From the NCBI RefSeq assembly GCF_003073045.1, contig NC_037596.1:29892184-29956183 (forward strand): DNA of 64,000 bases. Reading direction: 5' to 3'. The stretch is from Pomacea canaliculata. Taxonomy: Eukaryota > Mollusca > Gastropoda > Architaenioglossa > Ampullariidae. Every line of letters begins with the position of its first letter. Position 1 is the first letter of the stretch. Under the pieces are notes generated by a model. That model did no database searches and was not told where the DNA came from. It was given only the letters and a program-made list of their open reading frames with translations. The position numbers were made by a program, and so were the translations under genes. This document shows, piece by piece, positions 1 through 11,629 of this stretch.

Positions 1-2041
1 AGCAACACTCTGACGTAACCACCTCGAGAAAATACAGATTAACTGTCCGCAATCCTAGCAATTGAAGCTCTTGACATAACATAAGCTAACACACATAAAG
101 AGGGAAGAGAGATGACACTGGTCACCAAACGAATGACTAACATGTCCATGAACAGTTTTACTGTCTCTCGTGTTAAAGATATTTCCTAGAGTTCATTGTC
201 TATGTTCCACCATGTAAATGATTCCACTCGGACTGTAACAACATCCTAAATAAGCTTAGAATGACGTAACATGACATCACATTGCATAATAGCGTCATGC
301 ACACGTCATCCAGAGTTCATTGCGTCAGTGTCTGATGTAATGCCGTGCTACTGCCAGGCTGCTGCTGAAGTAAGCTGACGTCAGCAGTGTTCTATTTATA
401 GTCCAGTCAGACATGTTGAGCATTTCAAATATTTGAGACTATTTCAGGATACAGACTTTGTTAGAAATCACTCGCGACTGTTGCTGTAGAAGGTAGCAGA
501 TGGCGCTGCTCTTAGATCAACTGCGTCCCTAGGGTCGGTACCAGTGGGATGCAGGTCAATTCCCTTCATTAACCCAGCTGTGGAGCGGACACCTTAGAGA
601 GCTGAGGAAAGTACGGTACAATGGAGGAAAGGTAATCATCCTTACAAAAAGTTGGCTGTAAGATAATCAACGTCTCGCATATTCCTGCGAGCATGTACTG
701 AAGTAGCAGTATTAGAAGCAAGAACTCCGTGTGCTACAAACGTCAATAGATAAAATTTTCCATTTTATTTTTTAAAAATATTATAGATACCTGCAAACTA
801 TAATTGCTAGTCTGCACAAAATTGTTTCTCATATTTTGCTACTGAACCCCACGCAACGTTTGCTCCTTAAACAACTTGTGTGTAGGACTGTCGTCAGGTA
901 TGTATGTGCATGAGAAAATACAGTTACTTTTTTCTTGTGGACAATCAGACCCCGAGGTTGGCTTATATGCCACAATATCACCATCAAACAGTTAATATAT
1001 AGATCCCAATGAAAGACCTTTTGTACGCAATTCTGGTTGCTTCTGACTTCATATCTAAACTTTACAATTATTGACCACAATAGGTGTATGAAGTTTTCTT
1101 CGACCCGCTACTTTTAGCAGCCAACAACAACAAACCAGAATTTCCAACTTTTCATGCATGATAATATTGTGAATACGTGTAAAAATGCAGACGAGCCGTT
1201 AAACAAAGCTGTGCAAATATTTCTGTAAAACACTCTTTCCTTATGTTTCGGACAAAGTAACCAATAATAAACATTGCAAGTTAACTAAGATTTGTAAACT
1301 TTTACACCTGTCATGATTAATACCGAGCAGAATTAAAAGCTCCTATCTTTTTTCTGAAGAAGTTTACAACCAGATCTCTGGGGAATTCGAGAACAAACTA
1401 AAGTACACCAAGTAACATAATTTTATTTTAATTTGTGTTGCTACAAAGGCCTTAGAATACAGTCGTCGGTTTTGTTCTTCCTCACATGATATTTTGAGAG
1501 CAAATGAGCGTCTGATAGGCACAGTGTACATTAAATATGTAGTGTAAGCGTCTCAGAAAGACAGTATGAATTGTATTAATCTGCGACATATACCTGTCCA
1601 TATTACATTTTGAGGTAGTTTCCTCCCAAAAAGACTCCGAAAATAAATGAAAGTGAATAACCCCATACATATGTGTGCGAGATATTAGGGCTATGTAAAA
1701 GTACACCTGCACCTATTATCGTGACAGGATGTGAAACAAGCGCTTGGCCATAAAATTAAGAACCAATCAGACAGCTGGGTTTATACGTTAATTAGGCCTA
1801 TCTTTAAACTGTTTAATTGACAGCGAATGTCCATATTTTACGATAACGATTAAATACATTTGTATTGTCTTGAAATGTTTTAGTGTCTGTATGTGAGCAA
1901 ACACCTGGATGCATAGGTTATATTGACAAATTAACTATTAACACGCCGAATTATTCTTCTTTTCACAAAAACAGAGGGATAGAATACTTTAAAAATATCC
2001 TTTACCCGTTAACTATTAAGGAAAATCCTTTTCCCGTTATT
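1..2041. other. Spacer upstream of A
   Basis: The first 100 bases match spacer sequence near 49000. 570-600 matches 20465-20490, and 1640-1735 matches the B upstream region. A SINE-like head fragment may lie at 500-550. No gene recognised. Confidence 0.5.
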
Positions 2042-2156
2042 AACATCCTTGTTGTCTGACTTTAAACATCCACACTGCGGTCTGTGCTCAGTGTCAGCTT
2101 TCCAGCCAGACTCTCCTCACATCCTCGTCTTCCTGCAAGACATCGCAGCTAACATC
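2042..2156 (+). promoter_or_regulatory. Conserved 5' leader / promoter-proximal block of gene A
   Basis: About 115 bases directly upstream of the start codon are nearly identical in front of genes B and C, while sequence further upstream differs. The sharp boundary near the motif TAACATCCTTGTTGTCTGAC suggests the 5' untranslated leader and core promoter were copied together with exon 1. No clear TATA box was seen. Confidence 0.45.
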
Positions 2157-2214
2157 ATGATGCGCTCAGTCCTCAGTGTCTGTGTGATGTTTACTCTTCT
2201 ACTACAAGGTTTGA
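2157..2214 (+). CDS. Gene A exon 1, signal peptide
   Basis: Encodes a start methionine pair followed by a hydrophobic run (MMRSVLSVCVMFTLLLQGL), a typical secretory signal peptide. The donor is GTAAGT at 2215. The exon ends after one base of a codon. An upstream TTG could extend the frame, but the ATG pair is the sensible start. Confidence 0.8.
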
Positions 2215-5200
2215 GTAAGTACTCAATTACACTTTGTCTTAATATCGTTATGCTATGATGCTGCAAGAAGACCATGCCAGCCCGTGTAGTACTCGTGAGA
2301 TGACCGACCTTTACAGCATCAGTAAAGTCAGCGGCTTAACCGTCGTTAACATCACAACATTACTGAGAACCCTAATTAACTCTTGAACATCTCTCCTTCA
2401 GATTTTTAGTGTATCACAGCATTTAAACCTGTGCATATGGGGCAGCAGATAAACATCATTGCGATGTTTGTGGTGACGTGCGTTTAATAAGATTTTCTTT
2501 CTGTGATCCCATGAGTCGGTGTCCTTTGTTATTTATATCTTAGACATAGTTACAATGTAATATAGAGAGGTTTATATAAAGCAAGTAAGGCGCTTCCTCT
2601 GATGCAGTGATGCCCAACCTTTTTCAGCCTGCGGGCCATACACTTTTCCGACATGCGTGTCACGGGCCGCTTCACCGCAAACATACAAAAACAAAAAGAA
2701 GAAAAAAATAGAGCAGATACCATTTTTATTAGAAATAAGTTGTACTTACCATTAATTATGTAGTAATTAGTTGGATATTTGAAGTTGTTTACCCGAAACC
2801 AACTTCTGAATATCCGACTGCATCGTAGAGACACCAAGTCGGAGCACTGAATCGAAATGTTCGTCCATCGAAAAAAAGATTGAGAGACGCCCCTACGGAG
2901 GGATAAATAATTCTTCTTCCCTTTTTTTCGTTTTTTTAGGTCTTTTTTTTTATTACTAACATGCCGATTTTCTGCATTTTGGGGAGAAGTTTCGCGGGAC
3001 GGATGGCACCGCGGACCGTAGGTTGGGCATCCCTGCTCTGATGTATGAAATGTCTAATACATTTACTTATTCATTATACAATAGAAAAAATGTTTGTTAC
3101 TGTTAGTTACAGTTGTTTTCATTAATTTGACATGATAGTGTCTTGCGTAAATCAACAGAGAAACATACTTGTTTTGATTTTTAAGTATGTATGTAATAAG
3201 ATTTGCTGTAGCTCATTACCAATTCACTTTCATGGTTGATTAGATGCACAGCTGCAAGTCCGGCTTGTGAATGGAACTGCCCCGTGGAATGGCGTCCTTG
3301 AGGTGTTGTTCGAAAGAACATGGCGCACAGTCTGTAGAAAGAAGTTTAGGAAACAAGATGCACAGGTGGTCTGCAGGATGCTGGGCTTCAACACGTGTGT
3401 AATGTTTTGTGATTTTATGCTTATATGTAGTGCAATTTTTTTTCATGTTATATTCATGTTATATTCACGGTAAACAGATAATATACTACAGTTTCTAAAG
3501 CGGTGATTTTACTTTCGTCTTATTCTAACCTTTGAGTTCCATACCAATTCGAGGTAACCTTTTTCTTTAAGATACAATAAGAAAATATAATGATGCAGAA
3601 ACACTTGTGTGTCTGCGTGTAAGTGTGTGATTTGTTTACAAACATTAAAACGGACAATTAAGTAATATCAAAAGCAAGTAGACAGAAAATAATCAAACAA
3701 GTTCATAAATCTTTCGTTTGCACTGTTTATTGAACAACTAAGTCTATAATTAACGACAGATAATAAAAGCAATGCGCCTGCAAGTATATGCAAATTGTTT
3801 TTCAAAAAAAGTGTTGATTTTGAATGCGACTTGTAAGTATATATGAAAAAGTATTTTTGTCGGTACATTCAATAGAAATAAAAGCAGACAAATGCACAAA
3901 CATGCCTTTTGTCAAACAGGTCGCAAGTTTATACCGCGTCCCTATATAGGTACAGTATGAACTTCAACAGGATCAGGTTTGACAACCTGGGGTGTACAGG
4001 CAACGAGACCAGCTTAGATAAGTGTAGTCATAGAGTCCACACCTGCCGCTATTTCTGGGCCTCCGGGTCCACTGTCATTGGTATCACCTGCAACTCACGT
4101 AAGAATCTGTTGTTTCTATTCTGTTGTTTGCTGTGTCACATTATGTATCCTGAATGAAGAACAAGAAACATTGACCCATTTACCATTTTTTATGCAAAAA
4201 TTTCTTACAAAAGAGATATCAAGCATGCAGGAATATCTAGAGATTAGGTAAAACACCTGGTGTATTTTAACAACAATTAAAATGTTAGGACTTAACAATA
4301 TAGCAACGCCTCTAAATTATATAAATGATTTTTGTCTTTTTGCTGATATAGAAACTGTTTTGTCTGCACAGATACTGAAGTGGCAATACACATATCGGCA
4401 AACTTATAAAGATAGTGAATATCTGACGGCTTGTTACAGGAAACATACAGGTGAGATTGAGGACCATGCAACCTAACAGACGTCATGTACACATAGACAT
4501 CGGAGTTGGTCGTTGGGGGCCAGTGTGTGTGTCGTCTAACAACACTGCCAGGGTCGTCTGTAGACAGCTCGGCTTACCATGGTAAGTTCTTTTCTCCTGT
4601 TAGTGAACGAGTCTGTGAAATGACGATGAATACATTCTACTGAAATTACACAGTTTAAGGGAATGAACTATCAGCCTTGCTAATCATTAAATGCCGATTT
4701 TGAAACTTTACATTTTACACACACACAGATGTAACAAAATAGATCTTATATGTTTATATAGTGGAATAAATAAACACCTGTAATATAGTTGTTATGTTCT
4801 TATTAAGAGTATATCTATCTACATAAATACTGATCTATGAATGCAGACTGTTGTCATTTGAATTATGCTATGATCTATTTATTTATCTAATAGCATACAA
4901 GTTCTTCTGAATTAAAAGTACCTCTGTACCTGAAGCTTTTTAATTAAGAATTAATTATTATCAGAACAATTGTTTTAAGCAAAAGGTATTTTGCAATGTT
5001 TAGGCTTGGTGCCAGGACGTTTCTAGATAAATACTTTACGGTCCCTGGTGATTTGTCATCTTGCCTTGGCAATGAGACTAGCATCGCTGAGTGTCAGCAT
5101 GAGGTGTCTATTGACGGAGACTGCCCGGATTACAACATCACTTGCACTGACTGTAAGAACTTTTTTTTTATAAAAGTAAAACTCATCAACGTCATTAATG

Positions 5201-8200
5201 TGTATGTTAAGTTTAACAAATGAAATGTTTTTTTTTCATATTGACTACAGAAAAAATATTTCTAGTCACGTTCGACTGTCTGAAATCTTTTCCACAAATG
5301 CAGTAAACTAAAGGGATGCAACTTTCCATTTAAAAAAAGACCGCTACTACTGCCTCTGTAACAATCCATGTTTTATTTTGTTTATTGTATTTTAATTTAA
5401 AATTCTTATTATAATCTAAATATTTTTTAAGATGCACTCGGTGATAAGTCTTATCTATATATTTTACCTTTTCCTGCATGTTTATGATAAATCTGTCTAA
5501 CCCTTACTTTTTTTCTGTCACTTCATTCAGTAATGTTAAGGTTTAGTTTTAGTCACACCTTATATCATTTTAGGAACCTGATGAAAAGAAATAATCAATA
5601 TCTTTTATGTGAAATTAGGAAAATATGTTAACTGATTAGAAAAAACTAAAAGCTTTACTTTTTAGATGACTTGAGGAAAAAAAGAGGGTATGGAAATAAT
5701 ATTTATTTTTGCTGAAGAGGCGATTGTTTTTTTTAAATTTTTAGTTACGAGACATGTAGCTATATATAATTACCTGTTTTGCTTAAGAACAAGTAAGAGT
5801 GGTGAGACAGGACGTATTTAGCAACATCTTTCTGCAGAGAGAAATTAATATTTACTTTAATTTCAAGTGCTTTTTTAACAGCTCTTGTCAACATCAATAC
5901 AAACAGTAGCAGATATCCTTTAATGGAGGAAAAAAATGCTACTTTAAAGTGTGAGAGCAATAGCGCGTCTGATTAATAAAGTACACGTGGCCAGAAAATG
6001 CAGGCGTTCCCTGATGGCAGTAGCCTGATCATCAGTAGAGTGACCAGAACATAATGGAAGCAGATGAGTGTGAGGCGATTGTACAGTGATATGAAGTTGT
6101 CTCCATGACACACTGCAATTACAGTTTACTGTGAGTATTGTGATCCAATGACAATAAATGTGTGTGTGGACGTGCAATAGCGTGAACTGTCAATATAGAT
6201 AGTAACTTTGTTTGAAAGGAAATGTCATTAAACATATAAAATGAAGATTAAGACCCTTGTCTGACTGAATCGGCGGGATGTTCTACGAATCACGTGGTAT
6301 CGGCTTGTATACAGATCGCCCGGTTATCAGCATAACAGGGAGTGACAATCAGGGTCAGCCACTGTCCACCTACTCTGAGGTCATCAAGGGTCACAATGTG
6401 ACGTTTGGTTGACGCTGACAGCAACCCGCCTCCTGCTTCTATCACGGTCAGGGAAAGTAAACAGCACTACTGGAGCTACACATCATAGCGAGCACAGCAG
6501 ACGACACACAACGGTAAACTACAACCGTACCGGGGTGGTCACTGAGACAGTTGATGATGATGATCGTCTCCACTGAGAGCATCTGACCAGCTTGCTTTTA
6601 TCGTTAAAGGTATCCTTATCTTCACCTCTCTATATTTTTCCTTCTTTTACTCTATCTGATGTTTGCTTTAATAACACATTTTATAAAGTAAATTTTTATC
6701 TGTTCATACATTTACACTTATCTCAACGAATTTAAGTGTAGATGTTAAATATATGTAACAATATAGCTAGTATATCTTTGTTTGAATAGATCGTTTTAAA
6801 TAGAGCAGTCAGACATAAATTGTTGGCTTTTAGTTGCTACTCAGGCAAACTTCGTTGAATGTTGCGAACAATTTCACGTGTTTTAAACAGCTCCTGTCAC
6901 CATCCACACAAACAGTAGCAGATATCCGTTAATGGAGGAAACAAATGCTACTTTAAAGTGTGAGAGCAATAATCAGTCTGGTTTAATAAAGTACACTGCC
7001 AGAAATGCAGGGGCGGGGTTCCCTGATGGCAGTAGCCTGATCATCACTAGAGTGACCAGGGAACATCATGGAAGCCGAGTGAGGTGTGAGGCGATGTACA
7101 GTGATGATGAAGTTGTCTCCAGTGACACACTGCAATTACAGGTTTACTGTGAGTATTATAATCCAACGGCAATGAATCCTGTGGAAATACTCGCTAAATA
7201 CGGAGTAAAAAAAAAATGAGAATAGGTTACTGATGAAAGTTCTTTATGCACAAGCTGCTATTAGTTGATTTTTTCCCGTGCCTCTGTGTTTGTGTGTCTA
7301 TGAAAAGCTGTGAATAGGTGTCAACAGAATTGTTTTGTTTTTTTTCGGTTTAAGGGAAACACTTAAGTCTGATGTATATATGATATGTGCGACGAATCAC
7401 GTGCTATCTGCATGTTTACAGATCGCCCGGTTATCAGGATAACACGGAGTGATAATCAGGGTCAGCCACTGTCCATATACTCTGAGGTCATCAAGGGTCA
7501 CAATGTGACGTTTGTGTGTGACGCTGACAGCAACCCGCCTCCTGCTTCTATCACGTGGTCAGGGAAAGTGAACAGCACTACTGGGGAGCTACACATCATA
7601 GCAGCACAGCAGACGAGACACGACGGTAACTACACCTGTACCGTGGTCACTGAGACAGTTGATGACGATAATCTTCTTCCACTGAACGCATCTTCTGAAA
7701 TTACATTTATCGTTAACGGTATTATCTTTAACTTTTTTCTCGTTCTTTTGTTTTTGCTTGTGTTAGCACACATGGAACGGAAATCGCTTGTATTTGTCCA
7801 CACAGCTTAATTAATTTGAAAAAAAAAACTAAGTTTAGATCGAAATGTCTGGAAAAAGTGTACGGTTTATACTTAGAACATGTAAGAAGCAGTATAACAT
7901 AAGATAAACTGGTACTTTTTCCTACGAAGGACATTTTTTTTTAATTTAATGTATTTTTAACAGTTTCTGTCAACATCCTAACAAACAGTACCAGATATCC
8001 TTTAATGGAGGAAACAAATGCTACTTTAAAGTGTGAGAGCAATGAGCGGTCTGGTGTAATAAAGTACACGTGGCCAGAAAATGCAGGCGGGTTCCCTGAT
8101 GGCAGTAGCCTGATCATCACTAGAGTGACCAGGGAACATCATGGAAGCCGAGTGAGGTGTGAGGCGATGTCTAGTGATGGTGAAGTTGTCTCCAGTGATA

Positions 8201-11026
8201 CACTGCAATTACAGGTTTACTGTGAGTATTGGGATCAGACGACAATGAATGCTGTGAAAATGTGCAGTCTTATTAAGCGTTTCAAGTTAAATATTCGCTA
8301 AATACGGACGAAAAAAAAAGTCACTAGGCTACTGATGGAAGTGGTTTCTGTACAAGCTGCCATTAGTTGATCTTTTTTTCGTGCGTGCTTGTGTTTGTAT
8401 GTGTCTATGTAAAGCTCTGAACAGGTGTCAACAGAAATGGTTATTTTTGTTTAAAGGGAGATGGCAAAAAAAAAAAAATGTCCACTCTCAGACAGCTTCG
8501 TCTGATTGAATAGATGACATGTGCGACGAATGACGTGCTATCGGCTTGTTTTCAGATCGCCCGGTTATCAGGATAACACGGAGTGATAATCAGGGTCAGC
8601 CAATGTCCACCTACTCTGAGGTCATCAAGGGTCACAATGTGACGTTTGTGTGTGACGCTGACAGCAACCCGCCTCCTGCTTCCATCACGTGGTCAGGGAA
8701 AGTAAACAGCACTACTGGGGAGCTACACATCATAGCAGCACAGCAGACGACACACGACGGTAACTACACCTGTACCGTGGTCACTGAGACAATTGATGAT
8801 GATGATCGTCTACCACTGAGAGCATCTGACCAGATTGCTTTAATCGTAAAAGGTATTAATATCTTTACCCTTTCCTCAAAGATACCCATTGTATATTATC
8901 TGCCAGTGATAAGGGATAATGCATTTACAAATATAGTCTTTATCGCTTTTTTGGTTTTGTTTGTTAAAATGTCATAGAAAGAATGTAGATTTTACTCATT
9001 ATGTAACAATTTTCTCTTGATATTTGTAAGTGTTTATTGAATAAGCGTCGTAATAAGCACACGTGACATAAATTATACAGGGAGGGTAGTTAAAACACTT
9101 TTAGATTATTATTTTTTCTTACCTGCATATTTACACTACTTAATTTGCTATAACAACATATTACTAAAATAATTATTAAAATCCAAGGGTCTAGTCCTGG
9201 TAAACCTGTAGTAGTAGATGGAGTTAAAAGATATTATACACTGTAGAGTAAAAAGCACTTAGCAGTTTATCACGTTTAGAGTTCTTCAGAAAAAGAAGAG
9301 AGAGACAGGAATTGAGTTCATTGGAGCCGCATTTTGCTACAAGAGTAGATGAAATACCTTTATGTTTGATTAATTTGAGCGCATATTGAAAAAAGTAGAA
9401 AGTTAATTATTTTCATAATGTCTTGTGCTTATTTATGTGTCTGTGTACCCCTGTATAACCCTTGCAACACCCTTAGCGGTACGCGTACCACCGGTTGTGA
9501 ACCCCGGGTGTACACGGCTTAGTCACCGCCTTGAGGACATACTGCCGGGGTCAGTAGGGGTCACATACAGCATCAAAGCATTGACTGCTCAGGGCAACTC
9601 TTTGCACACACCACTACCATTTGATTCGTAAAACACACGCACACACTCACATATAACACACACACACTCACATATAGCACGCGCACACACACAAAGAACA
9701 TGGTGTACCGATGCTGTCACACGCCTGGAGACACACCGCGGAATTCTGACATTTTTTCCGATTTTTTTAACTCCGGTCATTACAACCACTAACATTTAAA
9801 ACCTCTCAGACGTGGTTGCTCTGAGTGAAGGCTGGGATCTGACGACCGAAGTACATCTGAGGTAAGTAGTTGCAGCAGTAAGTAATCTTAATAAAAGACT
9901 TTGTGGACTAGTACTTCATTTTGTAAAGCAATAGAAACTAAACCGCTGATGTCATTCACTGTATTACCATAAGAACATGATGTGAATTTTGTGTGTAAAA
10001 GCTTAGTGTGAACATTTTTTATTATTGCTTCTAGTATTGCTTGGCTGTGTGTTTATATCTGGAGAATACGCATCTCAGGAGAATATGCATGTTGGAAAAG
10101 TAATCAAGTACAATATTTTGGTGGAGGACAGGGTAGGCATGACATTGCAATTGCTTTATTTTAATAGCATCGTGCATTAACCGATATTGTTTAAGGACGG
10201 ATAGGGAAAATCAGTTACTCTTCAAACACAACAGTGCTGAAAAAAGATAATACCACAGTAATTAAAATTACAACACATCGAAAAGTAAAAGTTTTGTCAT
10301 TAACAGAAAACATTTTAGATTACTGATCTTTATAAACCGTATGAGAAAATTAGTAACAATATTAATTACCCATGAAATAATGTCATATTTCACAGCATAT
10401 ATAGAATCTTCCTTTTTACATGATAAAATAATATGAACAAATTCTTGTATTATAGGCGCCACTTCCCTTGCTTATCTTCTGTACTGACTTCAATAATGTA
10501 TATAAGGAATTTCAAATACTTATCAAACATGAATTTTTTTCAGTTCATCATCTACCACAGCGCCAGTAGAAGAGATGAGTAAGTCTGGATTATTACTAAT
10601 TATTATTAATAAAACTATATGCATTGAGTAAAGAAAAATATATTGTTTTTTTTTTTAAATAAGAGGAACTACTAATAATGCTTGGAAATTTAAGGACAAT
10701 CGGCGTAGACGTAAGGTAGACCTCAACATTTAACATCGTCGGTGAATATAGACGAACCACTTTATCCCTGGTTGTTTGCTAGCTCAACATAAACAGATTA
10801 ATGAAATTTTTAAAAGATAAATTATGTTTGAATTTTGCATGTAAGTAAAAAAATGCACATGAAAGCACACGACGGAAAACACCTACCCACACAGACTTAC
10901 ACACAGAACCGAGGTAGAGATTTATAGATGTGCATAGTATTCTTAATAGGAAACAAAAACCTTAGTGATTACTTTCCTCTTCTTTGTTTCTGTGTGGACA
11001 CAGTTAAACTTGTGCAAGTGAACTAG
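2157..11026 (+). CDS. Gene A: SRCR-SRCR-Ig multidomain protein, probably secreted
   Basis: Exons read by eye: 2157-2214, 3244-3394, 3920-4098, 4440-4581, 5004-5152, (damaged Ig pair 5882-6130 and about 6330-6609 skipped), 6891-7148, 7422-7718, 7964-8221, 8556-8852, 9810-9861, 10544-10578, then an exon at 11004 that meets a stop at 11024-11026. Phases match at every join, giving about 632 residues. Order: signal peptide, two six-cysteine (group A type) SRCR domains, four Ig domains in an a-b-a-b pattern, and a short Ser/Thr-rich stalk. No certain membrane anchor lies in the main path. SRCR and Ig domains are generally extracellular binding modules; pathogen recognition is plausible but inferred. 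The 3' end is the weakest part of the model. The gene may be partly decayed. Confidence 0.75.
2402..2518 (+). pseudogene. Relic of a D-type signal-peptide exon in intron 1 of A
   Basis: From an acceptor-like CTTCAG this stretch aligns with exon 1 of gene D, including a shared GATGTTYGTGGT start region and the end CCCATGNGTCGG. In A the frame reads MFVVTCV and then stops, and the GTAAGG donor is gone. It is a decayed copy of the other subfamily's leader exon. Confidence 0.6.
2605..3035. mobile_element. hAT-type MITE in intron 1 of A
   Basis: Ends are CAGTGATGCCCAACCT and the inverted match AGGTTGGGCATCCCTG. The 8-base target duplication CTCTGATG lies at 2597-2604 and 3036-3043, diagnostic of hAT elements. 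The 431 bp have no coding capacity. A close copy sits in intron 1 of gene C at a different site. Confidence 0.9.
3244..3394 (+). CDS. Gene A exon 2, SRCR1 first half
   Basis: Acceptor TAG at 3241-3243. Encodes the VRLVNG opening of an SRCR domain, a TWRTVC motif and VVCRMLGF, with two of the domain's six cysteines. Ends in phase 2 at an unusual donor, GTGTGT. Confidence 0.85.
3920..4098 (+). CDS. Gene A exon 3, SRCR1 second half
   Basis: Acceptor CAG at 3917-3919, donor GTAAGA. Encodes LGCTGNETSLDKC and the closing ITC, with the remaining four cysteines. At 179 bases it is nine longer than in B, C and D. The extra residues fall in the loop before the last cysteine. Confidence 0.85.
4440..4581 (+). 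CDS. Gene A exon 4, SRCR2 first half
   Basis: Opens with IQVRL and carries GRWGPVC and ARVVCRQLGLP. Acceptor TTACAG, donor GTAAGT, phase 1 in and 2 out, as for the SRCR1 first half. Confidence 0.85.
5004..5152 (+). CDS. Gene A exon 5, SRCR2 second half
   Basis: Encodes SSCLGNETSIAECQH followed by DCPDYNITC, completing six cysteines. Acceptor TTTAG, donor GTAAGA. Ends in phase 1, ready for an Ig-a exon. Confidence 0.85.
5882..6130 (+). pseudogene. Damaged Ig-a exon, gene A (copy 0)
   Basis: Clearly homologous to the Ig-a exons, with intact acceptor (TTTTAACAG) and donor (GTGAGT), but it carries about seven small indels of one to three bases, few substitutions, and an early in-frame TAA. Net length is 249 bases against 258 in intact copies. 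It is either a recent pseudo-exon or a stretch of poor consensus sequence. Confidence 0.75.
6332..6609 (+). pseudogene. Damaged Ig-b exon, gene A (copy 0)
   Basis: Starts at the usual CAG before ATCGCCCGG and ends AAAG before GTATCC, like all Ig-b exons, but at least six small insertions or deletions break the frame. Substitutions are few, matching the pattern in its partner Ig-a exon. Confidence 0.7.
6891..7148 (+). CDS. Gene A exon, Ig-a1
   Basis: 258 bases, open, phase 1 at both ends. Has the strand-B cysteine (ATLKC) and strand-F cysteine (RVRCEAM). The core tryptophan segment YTWPENAGG of other copies reads YTARNAGAG here, because several small indels cancel out, so the invariant Trp is missing. 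Folding or sequence accuracy is in doubt. Confidence 0.7.
7422..7718 (+). CDS. Gene A exon, Ig-b1
   Basis: Encodes PVIRITRSDNQ, VTFVCDAD, ASITWSG and DGNYTCTVV, the B-strand Cys, core Trp and DxxYxC motif of an I/C2-type Ig domain. 297 bases, phase 1 to 1, donor GTATTA. Confidence 0.85.
7964..8221 (+). CDS. Gene A exon, Ig-a2
   Basis: Intact Ig-a exon: TLKCESNERSG, core YTWPENAGG, SLIITRV and RVRCEAM. Acceptor TTTTTAACAG, donor GTGAGT. Confidence 0.85.
8556..8852 (+). CDS. Gene A exon, Ig-b2
   Basis: Intact Ig-b exon, nearly identical to Ig-b1 through most of its length and differing mainly after the TETIDDDDR stretch. Ends in phase 1 before GTATTA. Confidence 0.85.
9810..9861 (+). CDS. Gene A linker exon after the Ig domains
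   Basis: Bounded by CTCTCAG and GAG/GTAAGT; enters in phase 1, leaves in phase 2, and reads DVVALSEGWDLTTEVHL. Related, less open sequence ending in the same CTGAG/GTAAGT donor follows the last Ig exon in B and C, which supports it as an exon. Confidence 0.5.
10544..10578 (+). CDS. Gene A short Ser/Thr stalk exon (candidate)
   Basis: A T-rich tract and CAG precede 35 bases ending at GTAAGT. In the phase supplied by the previous exon it reads SSSTTAPVEEM, typical of a membrane-proximal stalk. It is small, so the call rests on splice sites and phase only. Confidence 0.4.
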
Positions 11027-11139
11027 TAGATATGCCGTTGGTTTGAAATATTGTATAAGGTAACATGGAGCACAGTCTGCAGAGATTGTTTTGGGGAAGA
11101 AGAAGCCATTGGGGTCTGCAGGATGCTTGGCTTCGACGG
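11004..11139 (+). pseudogene. Third SRCR first-half exon of A, with two stops
   Basis: Phase 1 in, phase 2 out, as in the other SRCR first-half exons. Encodes WSTVCRDCFGEEEAIG and VCRMLGF, but two adjacent TAG codons at 11024-11029 interrupt the opening. Included in the transcript it would end the protein here; otherwise it is a relic. No second half was found nearby. Confidence 0.6.
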
Positions 11140-11401
11140 GTAACATTTTGTTTATAATACTAAAATTTGTTAGCTCAAAGGTAGGCTTACAGTTCACATT
11201 TATGCAATATTCATAGATGATAACGCTATAACATAATAGTGTGTATTAGTTATTAAAATTAAAACCTTTTTTTTTAATTCAAGAACTCTAAAACTAGACG
11301 TCTAACATTTGCCTTGTCATCGACTTAGCTATATACACATTACATCAATGCTGAAAATTCATTGTTATATGACCATTCCATTATCACTTTGTTTGAAGTA
11401 G

Positions 11402-11498
11402 ATCAAGCGGGGAAACATCATGCTTCTTTTTGACCATCGTTCGTTCCTGTACTGGCGGAGTGGTTTTTCTGACTGCTACAGTGATCTTCTTGCTGTCG
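11402..11498 (+). CDS. Candidate transmembrane exon downstream of A
   Basis: After an acceptor TAG the open frame reads GETSCFFLTIVRSC and then GGVVFLTATVIFLLS, a plausible membrane span, ending at GTAGAG. Homologous sequence at 29824-29946 behind gene B is broken in this frame. Entry phase (2) does not match the stalk exon, so membership in a live transcript is unproven. Confidence 0.35.
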
Positions 11499-11629
11499 GT
11501 AGAGATGTGACTTTATCACTTGTTGTACTTAAGCAACTTTTTCTGGTTTGATTGCTAGAAATTTCAGAAACGAAACTTTACAAACTATTAATGAAGTAGA
11601 ATTTGAAAACTTTTTCTTTAAAAAGCTTC

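Noticed and set aside
8026-8208. Minus-strand 60-residue frames recurring opposite Ig-a exons (also near 27858, 40422 and 41574)
   Set aside because: Their recurrence only reflects similarity of the Ig-a exons; the + strand frame has the conserved cysteines and splice sites.
9460-9640. GC-richer stretch with an open frame after gene A Ig exons
   Set aside because: No splice-site pair in the right phase and no similarity to the tails of B or C.
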